A stretch of DNA of 13,606 nt. Source: DATEOR01 sp046734455. Its GTDB lineage: Bacteria; Actinomycetota; Thermoleophilia; Gaiellales; Gaiellaceae. The DNA is taken from positions 1 to 13,606 of the forward strand of contig JBKPRJ010000002.1 of the NCBI GenBank assembly GCA_046734455.1. The letters are read 5' to 3'. Made by a program: the position numbers and the translations under genes. Positions 1 to 6,249 of the stretch are shown here, piece by piece. Position 1 is the stretch's first letter; every line of letters starts with the position of its first letter. Below the pieces are notes generated by a model. That model did not search any database, was not told the DNA's origin, and worked only from the letters and a program-made list of their open reading frames with translations.

Positions 1-248
1 ACCGCCTTACCGGCCACGTTATGGCCACCACCACGAACCGAAATCTCCAAACCGGTCTCCCGGCCCAGCCGCACCGCCGCGACCACGTCCTCGGCCCCCG
101 CACAGCGAACAATCAAGGCCGGATGCTTGTCCACCAAACCGTTATGAACTCGGCGAACCTCGTCGTAACTCGCATCTCCCGGCCCGACCACCGCGCCAGC
201 GAATCTCGCCCGCAGATTCTCTACCTCGAGCATCGCCCTCCTACCCAT
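1..248 (-). CDS. FAD-linked oxidase, N-terminal fragment (runs off left edge)
   Basis: About 82 residues of a protein beginning MGRRAMLEVENLRARFAG. It reads into 'HPALIVRCAGAEDVVAAV' and 'ISVRGGGHNVAGKAV', the typical start of the FAD_binding_4 (PCMH-type) domain of berberine-bridge-like oxidases, in which the GGHN segment lies by the FAD pyrophosphate and covalent flavin site. The substrate cannot be told from this part; family members oxidise sugars, alcohols or secondary metabolites with O2. The rest of the gene lies outside the window. The start at 248 has AAGGAGG four bases upstream; an in-frame ATG at 233 has AGGAGG three bases upstream and is an alternative. Codons such as TTG, ATT, GTT, GGT, CAT and TGT are common here and rare in the genes to the right, which hints at different ancestry. 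The family call is firm; exact function is unknown. Confidence 0.82.
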   Translation of the reverse strand, partial: MGRRAMLEVENLRARFAGAVVGPGDASYDEVRRVHNGLVDKHPALIVRCAGAEDVVAAVRLGRETGLEISVRGGGHNVAGKA

Positions 249-252
249 GCAC

Positions 253-259
253 CCTCCTT
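253..259 (-). promoter_or_regulatory. Ribosome binding site of the FAD oxidase gene
   Basis: On the minus strand this reads AAGGAGG, a full Shine-Dalgarno match four bases before the ATG at 248. A second AGGAGG at 237-242 precedes the ATG at 233, so the start choice remains open between the two in-frame codons. Confidence 0.6.
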
Positions 260-300
260 ACCTGAAAGGACTTCAGCCCAAAGCCCGAGCCGTTCCCGCG

Positions 301-329
301 ATCATCGCTGACAGCCGACCAGCGGACAA
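301..329 (-). promoter_or_regulatory. Possible sigma-70 promoter for the FAD oxidase gene
   Basis: On the minus strand, TTGTCC (324-329) and GATGAT (301-306) are separated by exactly 17 bases, each matching 4 of 6 consensus positions. Transcription would begin near 294, leaving a leader of about 45 bases with the Shine-Dalgarno site. This is a motif match only. The rest of the 249-422 gap holds no gene that I can see. Confidence 0.35.
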
Positions 330-422
330 GCACGCCAGCCTCAGAGTCATTCGGAACACTGGCCCACCAAGCCGTGATCTCGCTCGGTCGCGGGCGGGTG
401 ACACGTTCGGCTCAGTGGCTGA

Positions 423-554
423 GAATCGTTCAGCCCGCTGACGAGAGCGCTCTCCTTCGTCGCGGTCGGCGCGGTGCTCCTCTTCGCAGGCTTCTTCTAC
501 CAGCGGCTGAGCGAGCAGCTCGAAGGTCGAGGCGGAACGGGCCGAGCGGCCTAG
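423..554 (+). pseudogene. C-terminal remnant of a DUF2339-like multi-pass membrane protein
   Basis: The open frame after a TGA at 420-422 encodes about 43 residues. It contains 'TRALSFVAVGAVLLFAGF', then 'FYQRLSEQL' and a short polar tail ending in TAG at 552-554. A final transmembrane helix followed by a (F/L)-Y-x-R segment is how DUF2339-type polytopic membrane proteins usually end. No membrane-like sequence appears upstream in any forward frame between 249 and 422, so the body of the gene is missing rather than frameshifted nearby. There is no convincing start codon with a ribosome site. Its base composition matches the genes to the right, and the break in style falls between it and the FAD oxidase region. 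The family assignment rests on a short segment and is tentative; a coincidental hydrophobic frame is the alternative. Confidence 0.4.
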
Positions 555-1357
555 CGGCGAGCGCGGCCGGGAAGGCGCAGCCGGCGGCGGCGCCGACCGT
601 CCCCGATCACCGAGACGACGGTCTGGGCGAGGTGCGGGCAGCCGACCCTCGGGAAGCCGTCGCGGCGGTGACGGTGCAGCATCAGGAAGAGGTCGCCGGC
701 CGGCGCGTCCTCGTACACGCGGGTCAGGCTGAGCCGTTCGACGGCGGCGACCGTCGGCTCCCAGATCGACTCGTACCAGTCGGCCGCGATCTCGGCGTCG
801 TCCAGCACGCGCTCGAATCCCTTCATCCTGTGGTACCCGTGCACCTGGACGTTCTCGAGGAGCTCGAGGTAGTGCGCGGGACGGCTCACAGGGATGCGCA
901 CGCCCGGACGCGCCTCCGCGAGGCCGCTGTCCTCGAGGAATATCCGCTCTAGCTGGCCCAGGACGACGTCGAGCATGTCGGCTCCGGCGGGGAGCGGCAC
1001 GCGCGCGATGAGCTCGGTCACGTCGGCGTCGATCATCTCCGCGCCCGAGCGGCGGGCGAGCGCGGCTCGGTGGTGGCCGTCGATGACGAAGTAGGTCTCG
1101 CCGAGCTTCACCGTCACGATGGGCGGAAAGGCGCCGTCGGCGAACGCCGCCTCGAGGGAGCGCATGCGGTCGCGGCTGAAGGAGTGAAGCGGGCGGAAGT
1201 CGCGCGTGAACGAGCTCGCGCGGCTGTCGGTACCGACGAGCGAGTCGAGCGGAACCTCGCGGACGCCCAGGTACCGTCGCCCGAACGGCTTCAGCCGTTC
1301 CTCGACGTCGTCAAGCTCGAGCAGGGGTTCGCGGCCACGCGCTCTCGGTCCCCTCAT
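551..1357 (-). CDS. ParB/Srx-like N-terminal-domain protein
   Basis: Length is 268 residues from the ATG at 1357, or 271 from the ATG at 1366. Residues 30-120 form a ParB/sulfiredoxin-like fold: 'PPIVTVKLGETYFVIDGHHR' holds the conserved beta strands and the DGHHR nucleotide-binding motif. The next region (about 160-250: HYLELLENVQVHGYHR, then DWYESIWEPTVAAVERL) is conserved-looking but I recognise no named domain. The tail is arginine-rich. No parA neighbour and no ParB helix-turn-helix are seen, so this is not the chromosome-partition ParB; a stand-alone ParB-like nucleotide-binding protein of unknown role is more likely. The start at 1357 is preferred because TACCAT lies 7 bases upstream and no Shine-Dalgarno site is present at either ATG. 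Its stop shares the CTAG at 551-554 with the membrane-protein remnant on the other strand. Confidence 0.8.
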   Translation of the reverse strand: MRGPRARGREPLLELDDVEERLKPFGRRYLGVREVPLDSLVGTDSRASSFTRDFRPLHSFSRDRMRSLEAAFADGAFPPIVTVKLGETYFVIDGHHRAALARRSGAEMIDADVTELIARVPLPAGADMLDVVLGQLERIFLEDSGLAEARPGVRIPVSRPAHYLELLENVQVHGYHRMKGFERVLDDAEIAADWYESIWEPTVAAVERLSLTRVYEDAPAGDLFLMLHRHRRDGFPRVGCPHLAQTVVSVIGDGRRRRRLRLPGRARR

Positions 1358-1364
1358 GGGGCTC

Positions 1365-1370
1365 ATGGTA
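1365..1370 (-). promoter_or_regulatory. -10 element (TACCAT) for a leaderless ParB-like gene
   Basis: The minus strand reads TACCAT, then 7 bases (GAGCCCC), then ATG at 1357. The same hexamer drives the gltX start at 6239-6244. Spacing fits a transcript whose 5' end is at the start codon. No good -35 hexamer is evident. Confidence 0.5.
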
Positions 1371-1415
1371 CTTCTCGTCTCGCGAAGATACGCTGCGCAG
1401 GCGTCGCAACCGCGT

Positions 1416-1458
1416 TAGGCTGCCGCCTCATCTGGAGTCTCAACGCTGGGGGGAAAAG
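1416..1458 (+). promoter_or_regulatory. Promoter-like TAGGCT and strong ribosome site of the protease gene
   Basis: TAGGCT (1416-1421) fits TA-N3-T and would start RNA near 1428, leaving about 30 bases of leader. The ribosome site is GGGGGGAAAAG (1448-1458), directly before the ATG at 1459. The ribosome site is convincing; the -10 call is weaker because no -35 is clear. Confidence 0.45.
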
Positions 1459-3246
1459 ATGAAACGAATCGTTGCCTTGCTCGCGGGCGCACTCGCCGTG
1501 TGCGTGCTCGCGGGGCCGGCCGCGGGCGGTACCAGTTCGCCGACACGCGAGTACGTCGTCCTTTACAAGGCGGGCGTCTCGCTCGCCGAAGCGAAGAGTG
1601 TCGTGAAAGCACTCGACGGGAAGGTCGTCGCGACGCGCAAAGAGCTTCGCATCATGCTTGTTCGGAGCGACGCAGCGCGGTTCGCCGGTGCTGTGAACAA
1701 GAGCACGAAGCTCGTCGGCGCTGTGCGAAACCAGGTGATCGGAAAGCTCGATCCGGCGCTTCGCATGAAGAACGACGATATCGAGCGGGACGGCCGCGCA
1801 GAGGCAGCCGGAACCGGAGGCGTCACGGTCCGCGCTCCCGACGGGGACCTCGAAGAGCCTCTCGCCGACTGGCAATGGGACATGCGGATGATCGACGCAA
1901 CCCCGGATGGATCTTACGGCGTCCAGCAGGGCTCGAAGGACGTCATCGTCGCGGTGATCGACACTGGGATCGACGGTTCGCACCCCGACATCGCTCCCAA
2001 CTTCAACCGAGCGCTCAGCCGGAACTGGACGACCGACATCCCGCTCATCGACGGCCCGTGCAACCAGGATCCGGACAAGTCGTGCTCGGATCCAGCGGAT
2101 GTCGACGAGGACAGCCATGGAACGCATGTCGCGGGCACGATCGCCTCGCCGATCAACGGGCTCGGCATGGCCGGTGTCGCCCCGAACGTCACGCTCGTCA
2201 ACGACCGTGCTGGACAGGACTCCGGCTTCTTCTTCCTCTGGGAGACGGTGAACGCCCTGGCGTATGCGGGCGACATCGGGGCCGACGTCGCGAACATGAG
2301 CTTCTACACGGATCCATGGCAGTACAACTGCCCGAGCTCGCATCCCGCAACCGACCCGATCACGGGCGAACCGACCGACAGCCCCGAACAGCAGGCCGAG
2401 CAGGAGACGATCCTGACCGTTGTGCAGGACGCAGTCGACTACGCGGTCGCCCACGGAGTCACGCTCGTGTCTGCTGCGGGCAACTTCCACTCCAACCTCG
2501 ACGGGATGACGACGGACGACACGAGCCCCGACTTCCCGCCGGGCAGCGAGCAGGTTCGCGTGGTCACCGACTGGTGCCGGGATATGCCGACCGAAGCGGA
2601 CGGCGTCATCTCGGTGAGCTCCGTGGGGCCGACGACGATGAAGGCGGACTACTCGAACTACGGCGCGGGCCAGGAGACCGGTGGCACCGGCGACGACCCC
2701 TCAGGCGAGATCGACGTCGCCGCACCGGGCGGGTACTTCCGCGACGGCTTCGGCACACCGCTCTTCCGGACGCCGGAGACCCAGATCCTGGGCCCGTATC
2801 CGTACGAGGTGGCGCGGGCGAACCACGAGGTCAGCGGGTCCGGCAAGCCGACGACGCCGTTCGTCGTTCGCGACTGCACCGCTGAGAAGATCAACTCGCA
2901 GGCCGATCCCACGCCGCAGCCCTCATCCATCACCGAGTGCTCGTACTACCAGCTGATCCAGGGCACTTCGATGGCCTCGCCGCACGCGGCGGGCGTCGCC
3001 GCACTGATCGTCAGTCAGTACGGCTCGGCGGACCTCGTGCACGGCGGGCTCACCATGGACCCGGCTGCTGTTCGCGAGATCCTGCGGGAGACCGCGACCG
3101 ACACGGCGTGCCCGACGCCACCTCTCGTCGACTACACGATCGTCGAGAGGCCGGAGAGCTGGAACGCCCTCTGTGAAGGCACCGCCGAGTACAACGGTTT
3201 TTACGGCGACGGGATCGTGAACGCCCTCGCCGCCGTCGGCGGCTAG
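1459..3246 (+). CDS. Secreted subtilisin-like serine protease (S8 family)
   Basis: A 595-residue exported endopeptidase. Residues 1-23 form a Sec signal peptide (MKR start, hydrophobic core, AGPAAGG end). Residues about 30-95 look like an inhibitor_I9-type propeptide (EYVVLYKAGVSLAEAKSVV). The catalytic domain spans about 155-545 with all three triad motifs: Asp168 in VIDTGID, His220 in SHGTHVAGTIAS and Ser504 in GTSMASPHAAGVAAL. Asn342 in SAAGN is the oxyanion residue. Eight cysteines lie outside the signal peptide (201, 209, 291, 373, 473, 494, 551, 572), enough for four disulfides in an extracellular enzyme. Long inserts around 285-315 and 345-375 enlarge the fold. No sorting signal or C-terminal membrane helix is seen, so release from the cell is likely. 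The ATG is fixed by the G-rich ribosome site. It is divergent from the ParB-like gene and followed by a hairpin terminator. Confidence 0.95.
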   Translation: MKRIVALLAGALAVCVLAGPAAGGTSSPTREYVVLYKAGVSLAEAKSVVKALDGKVVATRKELRIMLVRSDAARFAGAVNKSTKLVGAVRNQVIGKLDPALRMKNDDIERDGRAEAAGTGGVTVRAPDGDLEEPLADWQWDMRMIDATPDGSYGVQQGSKDVIVAVIDTGIDGSHPDIAPNFNRALSRNWTTDIPLIDGPCNQDPDKSCSDPADVDEDSHGTHVAGTIASPINGLGMAGVAPNVTLVNDRAGQDSGFFFLWETVNALAYAGDIGADVANMSFYTDPWQYNCPSSHPATDPITGEPTDSPEQQAEQETILTVVQDAVDYAVAHGVTLVSAAGNFHSNLDGMTTDDTSPDFPPGSEQVRVVTDWCRDMPTEADGVISVSSVGPTTMKADYSNYGAGQETGGTGDDPSGEIDVAAPGGYFRDGFGTPLFRTPETQILGPYPYEVARANHEVSGSGKPTTPFVVRDCTAEKINSQADPTPQPSSITECSYYQLIQGTSMASPHAAGVAALIVSQYGSADLVHGGLTMDPAAVREILRETATDTACPTPPLVDYTIVERPESWNALCEGTAEYNGFYGDGIVNALAAVGG

Positions 3247-3260
3247 CTCGACCCTCGAAC

Positions 3261-3296
3261 CACCCGGAAGACCGCCTACGGGCGGCCTTCCGGGTG
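3261..3296 (+). terminator. Hairpin terminator after the protease gene
   Basis: CACCCGGAAG at 3261-3270 pairs with CTTCCGGGTG at 3287-3296. After an A/C mismatch, CCGCC pairs with GGCGG around a TACG loop. The stem has 15 paired bases and begins 14 bases after the stop codon. No T tract follows, which is common for high-GC actinobacterial terminators. Confidence 0.75.
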
Positions 3297-3330
3297 TGCG
3301 GGGGAAGCCGGGGCGTCGCACCGCCTCCGC

Positions 3331-3336
3331 TACATT
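3331..3336 (+). promoter_or_regulatory. -10 element (TACATT) of a leaderless gene
   Basis: TACATT, then exactly 6 bases (CAGTCC), then the GTG at 3343. No Shine-Dalgarno site precedes the GTG. This fixes the start of the flippase-like gene as a leaderless one. Confidence 0.6.
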
Positions 3337-3342
3337 CAGTCC

Positions 3343-4350
3343 GTGGACGATGTCAGGGGCTTTCTCGATGCTTGCCAGGCGTTCGTCGACACGATCGCGT
3401 CGGTCGCGTTCTGGCCGCTCCTGCTCGCCGTCACGCTCCATGTGGTGAAGCTCCTCCTGCGAGGGCGGGCGTGGCAGAACATCCTGAAGTCCTCGTACCC
3501 GGAGTCGCACGTTCCCTACTGGGGCGTGTTCGGCTCGTACATGGCCGGGGTCGGCGTCAACTCGCTCGCACCGGCGCGCGGCGGCGACGTCGTCAAGCTC
3601 TACCTCGTCAGGCGCCAGGTGAACGACTCGAGCTATCCGACACTGGCGTCGAGCCTCGTCGTCGAGACGCTGTTCGACTTCGTCGTCTCGTCGTTCCTCT
3701 TCCTCTGGGCGATCAAGCTGGGAATCCTTCCGGGACTGCCCGACCTCCCCGCCCTGCCCGCCTTCGACTGGGCCTTCGTCGTTCGCCACCCCGTGATCGC
3801 CGCCTTCATCGGGTGCGTACTCATCGGCCTCATCATCATCGGGATGTCCTGGGCATCGCACCACGTGGCTCAGTTCGGGGAGAAGCTGGCCCAGGGCTTC
3901 GCGATCCTTCACGACCGCCGCGCCTTCCTCACGGGAGTGGTCACCTGGCAGGCGGCGAGCTGGCTGGCGCGCGGCGCGGCGGTGTACTTCTTCCTCGAGG
4001 CGTTCCACATCCCCGCGAGCGTGGAGGCGACGGTGACCGTGCTCGTCGTCCAGGGGCTCTCGACCCTCCTGCCCTTCACGCCGGGCGGCGCGGGCACGCA
4101 GCAGGCCGTGCTCGTCTACGCGTTCAGCGGGACGGCCGCCGCGAGCACCGTGCTCGGCTTCAGCGTCGGCATGCAGCTCGTGACGACCGCCGTGAACGTC
4201 GTCCTCGGCTTCGGCTTCATCGCCGTCATGCTGCGCACCCTGCGCTGGAAGCAGCACGTCCTCGCCGACCAGGAGCTCAGGAAGGCGACCTCCGAGCCCG
4301 CACCTGGGGAGCCGGCCCCCCAGAGCTCGCGTTCCGTTCTTCCCGGCTGA
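3343..4350 (+). CDS. Flippase-like integral membrane protein (LPG synthase TM-domain / UPF0104 family)
   Basis: A 335-residue polytopic membrane protein with about seven or eight hydrophobic helices. Two hallmarks of the lysylphosphatidylglycerol synthetase TM-region family are present: 'GVGVNSLAPARGGDVVKLY' at residues 69-87 (the N-x-x-x-P-A-R-x-G signature) and 'LLPFTPGGAGTQQAVLVY' at 242-259 (the P-x-T-P-G-G-x-G signature). The family includes the flippase half of MprF and stand-alone proteins thought to move lipids or polyprenyl-linked precursors across the membrane. The aminoacyl-transferase half of MprF is absent, and no glycosyltransferase is adjacent, so the substrate is unknown. The polar C-terminal tail (about 300-335) is likely cytoplasmic. 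The GTG start is chosen because of the TACATT-N6-GTG arrangement. The following gene begins 26 bases downstream but has its own promoter-like element. Confidence 0.85.
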   Translation: MDDVRGFLDACQAFVDTIASVAFWPLLLAVTLHVVKLLLRGRAWQNILKSSYPESHVPYWGVFGSYMAGVGVNSLAPARGGDVVKLYLVRRQVNDSSYPTLASSLVVETLFDFVVSSFLFLWAIKLGILPGLPDLPALPAFDWAFVVRHPVIAAFIGCVLIGLIIIGMSWASHHVAQFGEKLAQGFAILHDRRAFLTGVVTWQAASWLARGAAVYFFLEAFHIPASVEATVTVLVVQGLSTLLPFTPGGAGTQQAVLVYAFSGTAAASTVLGFSVGMQLVTTAVNVVLGFGFIAVMLRTLRWKQHVLADQELRKATSEPAPGEPAPQSSRSVLPG

Positions 4351-4360
4351 GGGAACGGCG

Positions 4361-4366
4361 TATGAT
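4361..4366 (+). promoter_or_regulatory. -10 element (TATGAT) for the 200-residue membrane protein
   Basis: TATGAT is a 5-of-6 match to TATAAT and lies 10 bases before the ATG at 4377. RNA would begin within a few bases of that ATG. In-frame ATGs at 4362 and 4365 lie inside the element and would need a longer transcript from the upstream gene. Confidence 0.45.
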
Positions 4367-4376
4367 GAGACAGCGC

Positions 4377-4979
4377 ATGGAACCTTCCGTTCGGACCGGC
4401 GGGCGGCAGACCTATTCGGCAGCCGTCACGGATCTCTGGGAGCGCGTCGGGACGGCTTTGACCCGCCTCGAGCGCATCGCCGAGAGCCCGGCGGACGTGC
4501 TCGCGGAGGAACATTCGGACGAGCTTCCCGGCCTCCAGTACTCGCTGCACGCAGGGGCCGAGCTCGCGGTCGGCATCGAGGCGCCCCCGAATGCGGAGGA
4601 TCTCCACCGGGAGCTCGTGTCCGCGCTCGCCGAGGCGCGCGATGCGACAGCCGAAGTCGCCTACGCGGTCGAGATCGACGAGGCGGAGGGCGTCGAGCCG
4701 CTGCTCCCGGAATGGCGCGGCTCGCTCTTCCGCGTACGGCTTGCACGGCTGCGGGCCTTGGAGCGGACGAATGCGCTTGCGAGCGAGGCCAACAAGGCGG
4801 AGCCCCCGCGCCGGCGCCAGGCCGACCACGAGGGCGCCTCGTGGACGGCGATCGTCGCGACGGTGCTCATTCTCGGCGGAGCCTTCCTCTTCACCGCCGG
4901 CGCCGTGCTCGTCGCCTGGCCGGTGTGGGCCGCCGGGCTGGCCCTCTTCGCCGGCGGATTCATCCTCTACAGGCCTTAG
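4377..4979 (+). CDS. Uncharacterised C-terminally membrane-anchored protein, 200 residues
   Basis: I do not recognise a named family. Residues 1-150 are hydrophilic, mostly acidic and predicted largely helical (for example 'LYSLHAG'-like and 'LHRELVSALAEARDATAEVA' stretches), with a basic patch PPRRRQ at 143-148. Two hydrophobic helices at the C-terminus (about 155-177 and 181-198) form a hairpin ending FILYRP, so the soluble part is probably cytoplasmic and tethered to the membrane. There is no signal peptide and no cysteine. It is read in the same direction as the flippase-like gene, 26 bases after it, and could be cotranscribed, though it has its own TATGAT. ATGs at 4362 or 4365 would add four or five residues. 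Its TAG overlaps the TAA of the convergent gltX by two bases. That it is a gene is fairly certain from the coherent domain layout; its function is unknown. Confidence 0.72.
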   Translation: MEPSVRTGGRQTYSAAVTDLWERVGTALTRLERIAESPADVLAEEHSDELPGLQYSLHAGAELAVGIEAPPNAEDLHRELVSALAEARDATAEVAYAVEIDEAEGVEPLLPEWRGSLFRVRLARLRALERTNALASEANKAEPPRRRQADHEGASWTAIVATVLILGGAFLFTAGAVLVAWPVWAAGLALFAGGFILYRP

Positions 4980-6232
4980 CCAGACAGGGCGTCGAGCCTC
5001 GCGAGAGTCTCCTCGCGGCCGAGGAGCTCGATCGACTCGAAGAGTCCCGGTGAGACGTTCGAGCCGGTGACCGCCGCGCGGATGGGCTGGAACGCCTGCC
5101 GCGGCTTCAGCCCCTGCCGCTCGGCCAGCTCACGAAGCGCCGCCTCGATCCGCTCCGAGTCGAAGGGCTCGACGGCCGCGAGCGTCGAGCGCGCCTCCGC
5201 GAGGAGGGGGCCCGAGCCGTCCAGCAGGCTGGGGTCGGGCGCGACGCGCTCGAAGAAGAACCCGGCGAAGGCGGGGAACTCGCCGAAGGTGCCGATCTTC
5301 TCCTGCACGAGCGGCGCGGCCCTCCGCACGAGCTCGCCGGCCCACTCGTAGCCCTGCTCGCGGAGCCAGGTCGAAAGCGCCTCCGCGTACTCGGCAGGCG
5401 ATAGCGCACGCACGTAGAGCCCGTTCAGGTGGTTGAGCTTGTCGTAGTCGAAGACGGCCGGGCTCGCCCCGACGCGCTCGAGGGTGAAGAGCCGGACGAG
5501 GTCGTCGCGGCTGAAGATCTCGGTGCGATCGTCGTAGCTCCAGCCGAGGAGGGCGAGGTAGTTGAGGAGCGCGGGCGCGTAGTAGCCGGCCGTCCTGAAC
5601 TCCTCCACCGAGACGGCGCCGTGACGCTTGGAGAGCTTCTTGCCATCCGGGCCGTAGATGTTGCCGAGGTGCGCGTAGGAGGGCAGCGGCGCTCCGAGCG
5701 CCTCGAGCACGCGGATCTGCTTCGGCGTGTTCGAGATGTGGTCTTCGCCGCGGATGACGTGCGTGATCCCGTCGAGCCAGTCCTCGACCGGCGAGGCAAA
5801 GTTGTAGGTGGGCCGCCCGTCTGCGCGGACGGCGACGAGGTCTTCGAGCTTCTCGTTCGGGACTTCGATGTGTCCGCGCACGAGATCCTCCCAGGCGGTC
5901 GAGCCCTCGTCGGGCATGCGGATCCGGATCGCGCCCTCGTCCTCGTACGCCGTGCCCTCCGCCACGAGTCGCCGGGCTTCCTCCTTGCACCGCTCCATGC
6001 GGTCGAGCTGGTACGTGACCTCGCCGTCCCAGTCGAGACCGAGCCAGCGCAGCGACTCCATGATCTGTTCGGACGCCTCCGCGACCTCACGGCTCGTGTC
6101 GGTGTTCTCGACGCGCAGGCGAAACTCGCCCCCCTCATGGCGGGCGTAAAGCCAGTTGAAGAGCGCCGTATGGACGCCTCCGATATGCAGGAACCCCGTC
6201 GGGCTGGGCGCGAAGCGGACGACCGGTGGCAC
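4976..6232 (-). CDS. gltX: Glutamyl-tRNA synthetase, compact form
   Basis: Class Ic synthetase that charges tRNA(Glu) with glutamate using ATP in the cytoplasm. At 418 residues it is short; bacterial enzymes are commonly about 465-490. The HIGH motif is 'FAPSPTGFLHIGG' (HIGG at 16-19) and the KMSKS motif is KLSKRHG (199-205). 'PTYNFASPVEDWLDGITHVI' followed by RGEDHISNTPKQI (about 141-173) is diagnostic of GluRS. The anticodon-binding part is retained through 'LKPRQAFQPIRAAVTGS'. The loss falls between AEGTAYEDEG (about residue 100) and IRIRMPDEG: the usual segment with CYC and Y-x-x-x-C-R motifs, which binds zinc in the E. coli enzyme, is absent. Glu-Q-RS (YadB) is ruled out because that lacks the anticodon domain. 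The GTG start at 6232 is set by TACCAT-N6-GTG. Divergent from nfo. Confidence 0.95.
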   Translation of the reverse strand: MPPVVRFAPSPTGFLHIGGVHTALFNWLYARHEGGEFRLRVENTDTSREVAEASEQIMESLRWLGLDWDGEVTYQLDRMERCKEEARRLVAEGTAYEDEGAIRIRMPDEGSTAWEDLVRGHIEVPNEKLEDLVAVRADGRPTYNFASPVEDWLDGITHVIRGEDHISNTPKQIRVLEALGAPLPSYAHLGNIYGPDGKKLSKRHGAVSVEEFRTAGYYAPALLNYLALLGWSYDDRTEIFSRDDLVRLFTLERVGASPAVFDYDKLNHLNGLYVRALSPAEYAEALSTWLREQGYEWAGELVRRAAPLVQEKIGTFGEFPAFAGFFFERVAPDPSLLDGSGPLLAEARSTLAAVEPFDSERIEAALRELAERQGLKPRQAFQPIRAAVTGSNVSPGLFESIELLGREETLARLDALSG

Positions 6233-6237
6233 GCGGC

Positions 6238-6244
6238 TATGGTA
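6238..6244. promoter_or_regulatory. Shared bidirectional -10 core for gltX and nfo
   Basis: The seven bases TATGGTA serve both directions. On the plus strand TATGGT (6238-6243) is followed by 6 bases and the nfo GTG at 6250. On the minus strand TACCAT (6244-6239) is followed by 6 bases and the gltX GTG at 6232. Neither gene has a Shine-Dalgarno site, and no convincing -35 hexamer was found on either side. Confidence 0.65.
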
Positions 6245-6249
6245 GTCGG

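Noticed and set aside
411..423. CTCAG-TGG-CTGAG palindrome near the left boundary
   Set aside because: The five-base arms are too short to argue for an attachment or recombination site, and no partner copy was found in the window.
1363..2490. 375-residue open frame on the minus strand inside the protease gene
   Set aside because: It is antisense to the complete catalytic domain, has Arg/Val/Asp-rich shadow composition and no recognisable motif; such frames are common in high-GC DNA.
2923..4257. 444-residue open frame on the minus strand opposite the protease end and the flippase-like gene
   Set aside because: It crosses a terminator and two well-supported genes, and its His/Asp/Glu/Arg-rich text is typical antisense shadow.
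3294..4376. Long forward open frame over the flippase-like gene, continuous with the 200-residue protein
   Set aside because: Its translation is Arg/Ala/Gly/Pro-rich with no domain sense, while the overlapping frame from 3343 gives a clear membrane protein. Only the part from 4377 onward is a real gene.
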